Below are positions 6,432 to 17,072 of a DNA stretch of 18,183 bases, in pieces. Within the stretch, counting starts at the first letter, position 1; each line of letters starts with the position of its first letter. The stretch comes from Planctomycetota bacterium (GTDB taxonomy: Bacteria; Planctomycetota; PUPC01; JACPCR01), in the NCBI GenBank assembly GCA_030740295.1, contig JASLXP010000701.1, forward strand, positions 1 through 18,183. The letters run 5' to 3'. Under the pieces are notes generated by a model. The model had not been told where the DNA came from. It made no database searches and saw nothing but the letters and a program-made list of their open reading frames with translations. A program made the translations under genes and the position numbers.

Positions 6432-7153
6432 GTGCTCCCACGCTGACCGTTCTCATCCCCGCCTATAATGAGGCAGCGACCATGGAGCAGATCCTCGAAA
6501 AAGTCGAGGCCGTCGATTTAGAGAAGGAAATTCTGGTCGTCGATGACTGTTCGAGCGACGACACCGCCGCCATCGTGGAACGACTTTTTGAAGGTGAGGA
6601 ACACCGGCACCTGATCCGGCAGCCCAAAAATCAGGGCAAAGGCGCGGCCCTGCGGACGGGCGTGGAAAAGGCGACCGGCGATATCGTCATCATTCAGGAT
6701 GCGGACATGGAATACGACCCCAACGACTACCCCGCGCTCATTCAACCCATCCTCGATGGTGAGACCGAGGTGGTCTACGGCTCACGCATCCTCGGAAACA
6801 ACGAGAAATCCTATCACCGCTATTACATGGGTGGTCGCCTGCTCACGATCATCACCAACTCCCTCTACTGGGCTGGCATCACGGACGAGCCGACCTGCTA
6901 CAAAGTTTTCCGCCGCGAGTTAATCCAGTCGCTCGCCCTGGATGAAGACGGCTTCGGATTCTGCCCGGAAGTCACCGCCCAGGTCTGCCGGCTGGGACAC
7001 CGCATCGTGGAGAAGCCGATCAAGTATTGCCCGCGCTCTATCGAGGAAGGCAAGAAGATCCGCTGGCAGGACGGCATCGAAGCGATATTGATACTCCTCA
7101 AGTGGCGGTTCAAGAAGCTGCCAGAAGGTGGCCGCAGATACGAGCAGCAGTAA
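6428..7153 (+). CDS. GT2-family glycosyltransferase, dolichol-phosphate mannosyltransferase-like
   Basis: The 241-residue protein has the GT-A fold landmarks: VLIPAYNEAATMEQIL (about 8-23), VVDDCSSDDT (37-46), NQGKGAALRTGV (68-79), the metal-binding DAD at 91-93 in IIQDADMEYDPNDY, and the late EEGKKIRWQDGIEAI segment. No C-terminal membrane domain is present, so it is the short DPM1-like type that transfers a sugar from a nucleotide donor to polyprenyl phosphate at the cytoplasmic face. It starts inside the stop of the GT-C gene, and the two probably form a charge-and-use pair. The exact sugar is unknown. Confidence 0.88.
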   Translation: MSAPTLTVLIPAYNEAATMEQILEKVEAVDLEKEILVVDDCSSDDTAAIVERLFEGEEHRHLIRQPKNQGKGAALRTGVEKATGDIVIIQDADMEYDPNDYPALIQPILDGETEVVYGSRILGNNEKSYHRYYMGGRLLTIITNSLYWAGITDEPTCYKVFRRELIQSLALDEDGFGFCPEVTAQVCRLGHRIVEKPIKYCPRSIEEGKKIRWQDGIEAILILLKWRFKKLPEGGRRYEQQ

Positions 7154-7256
7154 GCCAGGCGGCTGTCACTTACACCATTCATTCACGCAAGTCTTAGCCA
7201 TCCTCTCTACCATCTTCGTGCCCTGTAATTCATTGTAAACCATCACATTCCGGGGA

Positions 7257-7284
7257 TTGAAACTCCGGGGTCAGAGCCTACAAT
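7257..7284 (+). promoter_or_regulatory. Sigma-70-type promoter for the TPR gene
   Basis: TTGAAA at 7257-7262 (5 of 6 to the -35 consensus) and TACAAT at 7279-7284 (5 of 6 to the -10) are separated by 16 bases. The start codon is at 7363, leaving a leader of about 70 bases with AGGAG at a good distance from the ATG. A small hairpin, CCGGGG with CTCCGG including one G-U pair, overlaps the -35. Confidence 0.5.
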
Positions 7285-7362
7285 CCTGAACTTGCGTGCG
7301 GTCGGGACAGTCCGCCGAAACAACGACTCAAAATTCTAACCTTCGCTACAGGAGCCCATGCA

Positions 7363-9636
7363 ATGAGGTATCTTGCTCTTTCCCTTGCTGCTTTTACTTT
7401 GAGCGCGGCCCCGAGCTTTGCCGAGCTGGCCGGCGAATCGGCCGAAGACCAGCGTGCCAAATCCCTGATCAACAAGGCCGATCTCAAGTATGACGTGCGT
7501 GAATATACCGAAGCCATTGAGATGTATAAAAACATCATCGACCGCTTCCCAAAGAGCAAGTATCGCTTCACGTCGCACCTCCGCCTCGGCAAGCATTACT
7601 TCGGCGAAAAACAATATGAAGACGCGGTCGGCCAGTTGCACAAATGTTCCGAGGGCAGCGAAGAGGCGAAGGAACAGGCGGAAAGCCTTTACCTGATCGG
7701 CGTCAGCTACTTCGAACAGAATCAGTATCAGAAGACCTTCTCCGAGCTCCGAAAGGTCACCGCCAGTTTCCCAGGCACGGAATACTGTAACAAGTCCTAC
7801 CATTACATCGGTATGGCCCACTTCCGCCTCAAGCACTACAAACGGGCGATTGAAGCCTTCCGCATGGTTGGCACATCGGTCGATGAAGCCGACGAAAATG
7901 TGAGGAAACTCGCACCCGGCAAACGCCTCTTCATCAAAGTAAACGACCGTGACCTCACCATCCTCTCCCGTCAAAAGAAAACCCTCAAGGTCAAGGCAAC
8001 CGTCAAGTCCGGTGACGAGGAAGTGGTCGAGCTGCACTCCCGCGGCATGTCAGGCACGGACTTCATCGGCTCAATCAAGACCGAGCTCGGCGAGGCGGTG
8101 AAGGGCGACGCAATCCTCCAGGTGCTCGGCAACGACGAAGTCAGCGTCGAATACATCGATACCCACGCCAGCAACCGGCAGCGTGATATCTCCCGCAAGC
8201 ACGTCATTACCATGTCCGATGACGCCCGGGTCGATATCGTCGACGGCATCTACAAGAGCCGCGTCCAGGGCGTGGCCCTCGACCGTAATGCCAACGTCCG
8301 CGTCATCGATTACGACCGCGATTTCAGCAAGGCGGAGGACAGCGTCAAGGTCGTTATCCGTTCCAAGCGCGAGATCAAAGAAGAGGCCGGCAAGATCATC
8401 AGCGAAGAAGATCTTCTCGCCAAGGCATCGGACGAGAAAGAAAAGGAGTACGAAATCCTCGATGAGGAAACCATCGAACTGAAAGAACGCTCTGAAGACC
8501 TCAACGACCCCGTCGGGACCGCAGCCGAAGGGGAAGCCAAAGGGGAAGCCGAAGCTGCCCCGACCATGTTCCACACTGGTATCTTCACCGGCAACATCAT
8601 GGTCAAGGAAGGCGAAGCCAAGAAAGGCGACGGCACTATCCAGGCCGAGATGAACGATCGTATTGAAGTCGAATACGTCGACGAAATCCGTGTGACCGGC
8701 GACAAGCCCGAGCCACAGAAGGCCGAGGTCGTCGTCGTTCAGGGCCATCTCACCGTGCCCACTCCGTACGAGAGCGATATCAAAAATGCCTCGTTGCGAG
8801 TGAAGACCGAGTTGCAGGTCGCAGAAGCGCTTATGAACATGGGCCGCATCTACAAGGAGCTCGGGCTCAAGGAACAGGCCGACGACAAGTTCATTGAAGC
8901 CCTCAAGGAATGCGCCAAGGTCGCCCGTGAACGTGGCGCTTACAGCCGCGATCTCGATGAAACCACCCAGTATCTCCTTTGGAAGATCTACTTTGAAAAG
9001 GGCGACCACAACCATGCCGCGTCCGTCTGCCTCAACCTCCTCCGTAATTTTCCCAATTCCGAATTCGCAGATGATGCCCTCTTCATGATGGGCAACGTGG
9101 CCAAGGAAGAAGAGGAATTCACCTCCGCCATCTCCTACTACCAGCGCCTGCTTCAGGCAGGGCCACCCAGAACCAAAGCCAAAAAAGGAGACCCCAAGGC
9201 CAAGAAGACGGTCGGCACCGGCTCGCCCCTCGCGCCGGACGCCCAGTACAACATCGCCGAGTGCTATGAGAAGATGGGCGAGAAAAACAAGTCCAACTAC
9301 GAAAAGGCGCTCGTCGAATACAAGAAATGCGCTGAGCAGTTCCCACAGAGTAACTTCGCACCCAAGGCCATCACCAAAATAGCCAATTTCTACTACCAGA
9401 TGAAGGACTACCCACGGGCCCTTGAAATCTACGAGAAGACCCTCCGCGATTACCGGGACGCCGATTTCATCGACCTCATCCTGCTCAACTACGGCAAATG
9501 CCTGGTCATGATGAAGGATTACAACGGCGCAAAGGGGAAGTTCAAGGAGGTCATCGATGACCATCCTGAGAGCGCACACGTCTCGAAGGCGCAGAAGTAC
9601 CTGAAGTATGTGATGAAAAAGTTGGCGCGAGGGTAA
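7363..9636 (+). CDS. Secreted TPR protein with repeated beta modules
   Basis: The 757-residue protein begins with a signal peptide (MRYLALSLAAFTLSAAPSFA, cut near residue 20). Residues 24-175 are TPR-like helical repeats (YTEAIEMYKNIIDRFPKSKY, YEDAVGQLHK, YKRAIEAF). Residues 180-470 are a beta-rich region with two similar modules: FIGSIKTELGEAVKGDAIL..NDEVSVEYID at about 230-265 and FTGNIMVKEGEAKKGDGTI..NDRIEVEYVDE at about 408-443. Residues 480-757 are further TPRs (HAASVCLNLLRNFPNSEFADDALFMMG, YPRALEIYEKTLRDYRDADFIDL). The layout resembles periplasmic scaffold proteins of the YbgF/BamD helical type, but the central modules are not part of those. AGGAG precedes the ATG. It has its own promoter and a strong terminator, so it is probably monocistronic. 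Likely role: periplasmic assembly of partners; the exact function is unknown. Confidence 0.85.
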   Translation: MRYLALSLAAFTLSAAPSFAELAGESAEDQRAKSLINKADLKYDVREYTEAIEMYKNIIDRFPKSKYRFTSHLRLGKHYFGEKQYEDAVGQLHKCSEGSEEAKEQAESLYLIGVSYFEQNQYQKTFSELRKVTASFPGTEYCNKSYHYIGMAHFRLKHYKRAIEAFRMVGTSVDEADENVRKLAPGKRLFIKVNDRDLTILSRQKKTLKVKATVKSGDEEVVELHSRGMSGTDFIGSIKTELGEAVKGDAILQVLGNDEVSVEYIDTHASNRQRDISRKHVITMSDDARVDIVDGIYKSRVQGVALDRNANVRVIDYDRDFSKAEDSVKVVIRSKREIKEEAGKIISEEDLLAKASDEKEKEYEILDEETIELKERSEDLNDPVGTAAEGEAKGEAEAAPTMFHTGIFTGNIMVKEGEAKKGDGTIQAEMNDRIEVEYVDEIRVTGDKPEPQKAEVVVVQGHLTVPTPYESDIKNASLRVKTELQVAEALMNMGRIYKELGLKEQADDKFIEALKECAKVARERGAYSRDLDETTQYLLWKIYFEKGDHNHAASVCLNLLRNFPNSEFADDALFMMGNVAKEEEEFTSAISYYQRLLQAGPPRTKAKKGDPKAKKTVGTGSPLAPDAQYNIAECYEKMGEKNKSNYEKALVEYKKCAEQFPQSNFAPKAITKIANFYYQMKDYPRALEIYEKTLRDYRDADFIDLILLNYGKCLVMMKDYNGAKGKFKEVIDDHPESAHVSKAQKYLKYVMKKLARG

Positions 9637-9660
9637 TATTCAGCTCTGCAAAGAAGCTCG

Positions 9661-9693
9661 AAAAGGCTGCTCTGTCCGGAGCAGCCTTTTTTT
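9661..9693 (+). terminator. Intrinsic terminator after the TPR gene
   Basis: GGCTGCTC (9665-9672) pairs perfectly with GAGCAGCC (9679-9686) around a 6-base loop, followed by seven T. Four A precede the stem, so it may also work weakly in the other direction. It begins 25 bases after the TPR stop codon. Confidence 0.93.
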
Positions 9694-9841
9694 GTGGGAT
9701 GGCGTGCAACTCTTTCCAAAAGAAACACTTCTGCCCCTTTCTCCGCTTGCCGAACCAGGCTATCCGAGTAGAATCTTTTCTTACGTTTCCAGACCCCGGT
9801 TTCCAGCCCGGGCATCCCACCGATTGCCCCCCTCACTCATC

Positions 9842-9871
9842 TTGATTGCATTCCCCCCAAGACAGCATAAC
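9842..9871 (+). promoter_or_regulatory. Possible gyrB promoter
   Basis: TTGATT (9842-9847) and CATAAC (9866-9871) are separated by 18 bases, each 4 of 6 to consensus, about 80 bases before the gyrB start. A promoter is expected here because a strong terminator lies upstream. I see nothing else in the rest of the gap 9694-9950. Confidence 0.35.
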
Positions 9872-9938
9872 ACGGCCGGGCTGTACCCCCTTCGGATGGC
9901 GCGAAAGAACCGGAAGACTATTAGTTTCAGTTACTTAA

Positions 9939-12443
<2,505 letters not shown>

Positions 12444-12456
12444 TCGTGGCAACAGA

Positions 12457-13230
12457 CTATTCCTTGCCATCCAGCGAGCTATCCAAGTCACGATCCGGCG
12501 GTTCTGCACAAGAATTGTAGTGAACAAGTGCTTCCCAGTTTATCTGCCCATCTTCGCAGAAGTGCTTGGCGAACGACTGTGAAAACTGGTCGACAATAGT
12601 CGCATATCTTCTATCAAACGTCTCGTTTTGCTCTGTGGCCACATGGCCCAACGACTCAACTAATTCGGTAAACAATTCCGCCTCCCCGGATATGAAGTGC
12701 CAGAATTTCTCTCCGCAGTATTTGAAATAGTCGCCCTTGTCAGGATTGCTGCACCTCCCATAACAACAACCATTCACTGCAACAATGTGAAGTCCTGAAT
12801 TGTTTGTTCGCAGCGTCTTCCTGGCCTTCTTGAAATCCTCTCTCATTTTCCGAATCTGAGAGCTGTTCCCCCAATTGGGGCCCGACTTGATTGATACTAT
12901 ATACCGAATCTTGTTGTGCGAGAATTCCAGGTCTATCCCTTGCGCTGAGGACTTTCTCCCTCCGTAAACTTTGGAATTAACAAAGATAGCCAAGCCTTCG
13001 AGAAACTCGCCGAAAATAGTTTCTTCCTGGGACGACAAATGTGCGTCAAGCAATGTCGCCACCAAATCTCTGGCGGATTGAATGTTCTTGGCGCGAAATA
13101 AATACGGATTCTTCCTTTGCAAGATTTTGCTCAGTTTCAAGGATTGAAGACGTTTCAGACGAGTTGAATGAAACTCGCCCAGGTTGCCCTCAACATATTG
13201 CTGAACCTCATCGATCTTCAGCTCAGCCAT
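12457..13230 (-). CDS. Type II restriction endonuclease, PmeII family
   Basis: Cuts double-stranded DNA at a site protected by the neighbouring methyltransferase. The 257-residue protein matches my memory of the PmeII family over most of its length: NPYLFRAKNI (41-50), SSQEETIFGEFLEGLAIF (66-83), GGRKSSAQGIDLEF (90-103), YIVSIKSGPNWGNSSQI (110-126) and VNGCCYGR. A PD-(D/E)xK-type nuclease core is likely, with D100, K115 and perhaps E70 or E75. I chose the ATG at 13230, which overlaps the methyltransferase stop by 8 bases; a GTG at 13242 would add four residues. Expression after the methyltransferase in one transcript would protect the host. It converges with gyrB with only 13 bases between the two stop codons and no terminator. 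The recognition site cannot be read from the sequence. Confidence 0.85.
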   Translation of the reverse strand: MAELKIDEVQQYVEGNLGEFHSTRLKRLQSLKLSKILQRKNPYLFRAKNIQSARDLVATLLDAHLSSQEETIFGEFLEGLAIFVNSKVYGGRKSSAQGIDLEFSHNKIRYIVSIKSGPNWGNSSQIRKMREDFKKARKTLRTNNSGLHIVAVNGCCYGRCSNPDKGDYFKYCGEKFWHFISGEAELFTELVESLGHVATEQNETFDRRYATIVDQFSQSFAKHFCEDGQINWEALVHYNSCAEPPDRDLDSSLDGKE

Positions 13231-14068
13231 ATCTTGCCTCACTGAACAAGGGCGTCTCAGCGTCCGCTATCTTGCCTCGAACAGCTCTGCAATAATCCTC
13301 AACAACCTCGATCCCGATTGAACTGCGCTTTAACCGCTGGGCAACACACAGAGTCGTTCCAGATCCCATGAATGGATCCAGCACACAATCCCCTTCAGCA
13401 GTAAATAGTTTGATGAACCACTCAGGGAGTGCCTCGGGAAATACAGCGCTGTGGCTCTTGTTGTTGCATTCTGTGGCCATGTGCAGAACGTTGGTTGGAT
13501 AGGCCTTCTCCCTGGTCAGCCAGTTGGACACGTTCTTTCCGAATCCGCTGCCGACCTTTGATTCGTCCCGGGTCTGGTCGGTTTGACTGAGATTCTTGAG
13601 TCTGCCCTGTGCCCAATCGCCCATGGGTACCATCACCTCCTCCTGATACATATTGAATTTCTTGTTTTTGTTAAATTGAAGCAGTCTCTCCCAGGAGTCC
13701 CTGAACCTGTTTGGCCATTTTCCAGGATAACTGTTCTTTTTGTGCCAGATAAATTCTTCGGTCCAGAGCCAGCCCTGTTGTCGCATCCCTAAGATCAGGT
13801 CGATGACATACGTATGCCTTTCACCGCTTACTACCCGCTCTTTTATATTTAGTATGAATGTCCCCGCGGGCTTGAGCACTCTCAACAATTCCTCTGTAAT
13901 GGGCAAAAACCAATCTACATATTTGTCCGGATGAACTCCCCCATAAGTATTCTTTCTCTGATCCGCGTAGGGCGGCGAAGTCACAATCAGATCGACTGAG
14001 TTACTTTCCAGACCGGGGAGTATTTCTGTGCAGTCCCCGTGATTTATTTCCGTTTGAATCTTCTGCAT
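13223..14068 (-). CDS. Beta-class DNA methyltransferase of the R-M system (probably N4-cytosine)
   Basis: Transfers a methyl group from S-adenosylmethionine to an exocyclic amino group in DNA. The 281-residue protein has catalytic motif IV TSPPYAD at 30-36 near the N-terminus and the AdoMet-binding motif DPFMGSGTT from 231 near the C-terminus. That order (IV, target-recognition region, I) defines the beta class. SPPY is typical of N4-cytosine enzymes, but some N6-adenine enzymes share it. The intervening region (KKNSYPGKWPNRFRDSWERLLQF, then NVLHMATECNNKSHSAVFPEALPEWFIKLF) is usual for solitary and R-M enzymes. It overlaps the endonuclease gene by 8 bases. Base composition is visibly more AT-rich than in gyrB or the dioxygenase genes, suggesting the pair was acquired together. 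Confidence 0.92.
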   Translation of the reverse strand: MQKIQTEINHGDCTEILPGLESNSVDLIVTSPPYADQRKNTYGGVHPDKYVDWFLPITEELLRVLKPAGTFILNIKERVVSGERHTYVIDLILGMRQQGWLWTEEFIWHKKNSYPGKWPNRFRDSWERLLQFNKNKKFNMYQEEVMVPMGDWAQGRLKNLSQTDQTRDESKVGSGFGKNVSNWLTREKAYPTNVLHMATECNNKSHSAVFPEALPEWFIKLFTAEGDCVLDPFMGSGTTLCVAQRLKRSSIGIEVVEDYCRAVRGKIADAETPLFSEARYG

Positions 14069-14089
14069 TATTTGAATTCGGTAGTTCTA

Positions 14090-14968
14090 TTAATCTCCCC
14101 AGCGGCTCGGGTTGATTCCAGGCGCTTCGGTCCTCATGTTCGGCGGCTTGTGGGGCTGCTCCCATTCCGCACCGGTCGTGTTAAGGCTCTTGAAGAACGG
14201 CTTTGAAATCTCGGGAACGGTGGCGACCAGGTCGGGGTCCCATTCATCCACAGGCTGTATCGGGCCCGCCCAGGCAGGGCGATAGCCCAGTTGCACCAAT
14301 GCACGGGGGCGCGAGTCCTTATTCGGATGGCTCCCATGCAGCAGCATCGCAGGGACAACCACGGCTGAGCCCGCGGGAACAACGACGGAGATCTCTTCCG
14401 GGTGCGATTTATACCTGACATACGCGTTCGCCTCCGCGTGAAACGATAGATGCGTGCGCGGGAGCAGGCGAAATGGGGCCCGGTCGGGTGTGAGCTCATC
14501 CAGGTAATAGAGCACACGCACCAGGCGGGGACAACTCCCTTCGTAACCGAAGAGGTCCGACCCGTGAGGTTGACCATCGGTGTGCATGGAAATGCCCGGA
14601 CAACCGGGAAGCGAACGCTGAAAAAATCCGCGGGTGAAGACGATCTCAGGACCCATTAAATCGGTGAGAAAATCAATCATGGGAGGGTAACCAACCAATT
14701 CGCACACGGCCTGGCTGATCCACTGTGGCTGAATAACGGAGCGAGTCTGATTGACGCTGTAGCTGGTGTGGCTCATCTCCGCGTCTTTCAGCTCATCCTT
14801 AATCCGCGCGATCCTGCCGGCATCCAGAATTCCCGGAAACACGACATAACCCTCTACTTCCAGATGCCGGATCTGTTCAGGCCGCGGCATGGAGGTAAAG
14901 TCCGACTCATCGAGGTTCATAAATCCGATCTCATCGGGAACAGTCTCTGTTTTCTCTGTGCGATTCAT
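14090..14968 (-). CDS. Phytanoyl-CoA dioxygenase (PhyH) family protein
   Basis: An Fe(II)/2-oxoglutarate-dependent oxygenase of 292 residues. The iron-binding facial triad is visible: H129 and D131 in ISMHTDGQ, and H211 in LLHGSHPN. A basic residue for 2-oxoglutarate is R222 in RPRALVQLGY. The core beta barrel runs from about 110 to 235 (LVRVLYYLDELTPDRAPFRLLPRTH, then VPAGSAVVVPAMLL). The C-terminal 55 residues (DEWDPDLVATVPEI, then KSLNTTGAEWEQPHKPPN) recur in family members from uncultured marine lineages, as far as I recall. The substrate is unknown; the family hydroxylates diverse lipids, osmolytes and secondary metabolites. It shares its strand with the EamA gene (73 bases upstream), so the two may be co-transcribed. 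The methyltransferase begins 21 bases downstream. Confidence 0.88.
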   Translation of the reverse strand: MNRTEKTETVPDEIGFMNLDESDFTSMPRPEQIRHLEVEGYVVFPGILDAGRIARIKDELKDAEMSHTSYSVNQTRSVIQPQWISQAVCELVGYPPMIDFLTDLMGPEIVFTRGFFQRSLPGCPGISMHTDGQPHGSDLFGYEGSCPRLVRVLYYLDELTPDRAPFRLLPRTHLSFHAEANAYVRYKSHPEEISVVVPAGSAVVVPAMLLHGSHPNKDSRPRALVQLGYRPAWAGPIQPVDEWDPDLVATVPEISKPFFKSLNTTGAEWEQPHKPPNMRTEAPGINPSRWGD

Positions 14969-15041
14969 AGGTCTTCTGTTTCACAGATTGGATGTTGAAG
15001 GGCAAAAGCATGTCCGGGGAGACAAGCCTGTGCAAGCCCAT

Positions 15042-15887
15042 TTACTTGAGGTTGATGAGAATTACAGAAAGCGATGACAGAACGATTCCAATCCACGCTT
15101 TCCGAGAGAGTTTCTCTTTCCAGATCAGGACAGCAAGGACAGCCGTAACGAGGATAGCCGCAGCGCTGCTTGCCGGAAACACGATGAGCCCCCCCAGTAC
15201 CTCGAGGGCGAGAACGATGTAGTTGTTGCCGACAACATTACATGTGCCGAGCAGTATTCCCAGGACGAGCTCTGTCCGGTTTGGCATTTCTTTACGAAGC
15301 AGTAGCGCGGCCAGGGCAATCACCCCTGTCGTGCCGAACAGGAACATCAGGAATACGCCGCGCATCTCCGTTGGAGCAATGGAGCTGAACCGTTTCGTGG
15401 CGACGCCGCAGAAGCCAGTGACAAAAAAAAGTCCTGCCAGGAGGACAAACTCACGAGAATTCTGCTGCTGCCGCATCTTTCTGGGATCTCCGGGCATGAG
15501 CAGAACGATGGCCGCGCAGAAGACCGCCAGGCCAGCTCCCTGCCAGGGGCTCGGCGATTCGCCCCAGCAAAGAATGGCATAGAGCACCGGCACCAATTGC
15601 GAAAGCCGCAGAACCGTCGAGGGAACACTGATGCCCTGAAAATCCATGCAGCCCACCAGAAAGAAATACGAAACAATGTAGGCAACACCCCCGAAGATAC
15701 CCGTGCCGGCTACTCCTGAGCTCACTTCCGGCCAGCCCTGAGAGGCACATTCAAGTGTATACCACGCCCCGGCTACGATGTAGTTCACCATCCCGAGTGG
15801 CATCAGTCGTACCTTGCGCCGCTGCCCTTCTTTGATGACCAATCCGAATACGGTAGAGAATAAGATGTGAATGAGGAGGTAATTCAC
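15042..15887 (-). CDS. EamA/DMT-family transporter
   Basis: A 281-residue integral membrane protein with about ten hydrophobic segments in two halves. The halves carry typical DMT signals: LSQLVPVLYAILCWGESPSPWQGAGLAVFCAAIVLL at the end of the first and SSAAAILVTAVLAVLIWKEKLSRKAWIGIVLSSLSVILI at the end of the second. DMT proteins move metabolites or amino acids across the inner membrane, often outward; the substrate is not predictable. The start is GTG at 15887 with no clear Shine-Dalgarno sequence, but the first membrane segment begins at once, as expected. It is divergent from the second PhyH gene and upstream of the first, so it may export or import a product or substrate of these oxygenases (inference). 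Confidence 0.88.
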   Translation of the reverse strand: MNYLLIHILFSTVFGLVIKEGQRRKVRLMPLGMVNYIVAGAWYTLECASQGWPEVSSGVAGTGIFGGVAYIVSYFFLVGCMDFQGISVPSTVLRLSQLVPVLYAILCWGESPSPWQGAGLAVFCAAIVLLMPGDPRKMRQQQNSREFVLLAGLFFVTGFCGVATKRFSSIAPTEMRGVFLMFLFGTTGVIALAALLLRKEMPNRTELVLGILLGTCNVVGNNYIVLALEVLGGLIVFPASSAAAILVTAVLAVLIWKEKLSRKAWIGIVLSSLSVILINLK

Positions 15888-16087
15888 GTGGGTGGAATGC
15901 TCTCAGCTATAGCCAGGATTCGTCGGATCGATCTGGGTTTTGTTCTGAACGCCGCCAGGATCTTGAATAATGGTTACCAGGATGAAGAATCGATCTCGGA
16001 GCGCTACTGACTTCCAGGCAAGACCGTCTGATGTAATCTACGAAACTTCGTGAACTGATACCTGAACCAACCATACCCGTCCCCATC
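15888..16087. promoter_or_regulatory. Divergent intergenic region between the EamA and PhyH genes
   Basis: These 200 bases must contain the promoters for both divergent genes. I see no strong -35/-10 pair. A 12-bp inverted repeat, ACGAA-AC-TTCGT, lies at 16040-16051, 36 bases before the PhyH ATG at 16088, and is the only candidate operator. The minus-strand frame here (15907-16104) has no family features. Confidence 0.35.
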
Positions 16088-17005
16088 ATGTCAACCATCG
16101 ACACTCAGCATTATTTCGAACAGGGATACGCCGTCGCCCGCAATGTCTTCACACGGGAAGAGATGACCAGGGCAGGCGAGGCCATCGACCGGATTAAATC
16201 ACGCCTCACAGAGATGAAGGAGCGAGACGAGCCGTTGCGCATCGGAAACTTCTACGGCGTGGTTGAGGAAGACCCGAACGTGGGACTCAACGTGCGCGCC
16301 GCGATGCTGGTGGCCATGCTGGAACCGGAGCTCGACAAGCTCCGTACTGATCTTCGTATGTTGGAGCTCGTCCGCCCTCTGCTCGGGGACACGCTCCGAC
16401 AAGTCACCAATCAACTGCACTGGAAGACTCCCGGCAGCCGAATGATCATTCAGATGCATACGGATCGACAGAACCGGAAGGGAGCACAAGGAGAGTTTCT
16501 GAGGAACATGGAACGGTCGTTCATCCAGACAGCCATCGCCATGGATCCCATGACCCAGCAAAACGGACCTCTCCTGGTGTGCCCCGGCAGCCATCGCACC
16601 CCGGAATTGCTTGGCACGGTCAGAGACATATACAGCCAGGAAGACCTGAGGGTTGAAAGCACTGCCGGCATTGACACCTTCGAATGGCATGCAGAACCGG
16701 GTGATGTGATCCTCTGGCATCCGGATGTCATCCACGGCTCTGGTATCAATCAGCACCCCACAATGGACCGCCGCATCTACATCAACGGGTACGTAAACGC
16801 GCACGACTGCTTATGTGGAATGTGGAGCTTCATCAAGGGCCAGCCCGTCCCGTGCCCGCCGGTCGATGTCCCCGTGATGGTCTCAAAGGGCTGCCTGAAT
16901 TTCGACCGCTTCCCGCCGCAATCAGAAGGGCGATGGAGGCAAGCTGACCATCGGAAGAACTCTCTGCGGGGCTCATCTGTGGCGAACCGCTGCCATTCCG
17001 GCTAA
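16088..17005 (+). CDS. Phytanoyl-CoA dioxygenase (PhyH) family protein
   Basis: A second Fe(II)/2-oxoglutarate-dependent oxygenase of 305 residues. It begins QHYFEQGYAVARNVFTREEM, the usual opening of the family. The triad is H124 and D126 in IQMHTDRQ and H216 in VIHGSG; R228 or R229 in MDRRIYINGY should bind 2-oxoglutarate. The barrel segment NGPLLVCPGSHRTPELL (159-175) is the canonical PGSH strand. It is not a close copy of the neighbouring PhyH protein: triad contexts and spacing differ, so this is not a recent duplication. The last 25 residues (after about 280) are Arg/Ser-rich and look unlike a folded end. Another frame there runs through GDGGKLTIGRTLCGAHLW, so a late frameshift is possible. 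The substrate is unknown. Confidence 0.87.
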   Translation: MSTIDTQHYFEQGYAVARNVFTREEMTRAGEAIDRIKSRLTEMKERDEPLRIGNFYGVVEEDPNVGLNVRAAMLVAMLEPELDKLRTDLRMLELVRPLLGDTLRQVTNQLHWKTPGSRMIIQMHTDRQNRKGAQGEFLRNMERSFIQTAIAMDPMTQQNGPLLVCPGSHRTPELLGTVRDIYSQEDLRVESTAGIDTFEWHAEPGDVILWHPDVIHGSGINQHPTMDRRIYINGYVNAHDCLCGMWSFIKGQPVPCPPVDVPVMVSKGCLNFDRFPPQSEGRWRQADHRKNSLRGSSVANRCHSG

Positions 17006-17072
17006 GTCCTCGTCTCAAAGCAGCACATAGCTTGCAGCGACAGTCTCAATAGGACATATAGGACCGACAAGG

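Noticed and set aside
8071..9579. 502-codon open frame antisense to the TPR gene
   Set aside because: It mirrors the codon bias of the TPR gene and has no family features or ribosome site; the sense frame has a signal peptide, TPRs and a terminator.
16040..16051. ACGAA-AC-TTCGT as a definite operator
   Set aside because: Only 5-bp arms; it could arise by chance, so it is mentioned only within the intergenic entry.
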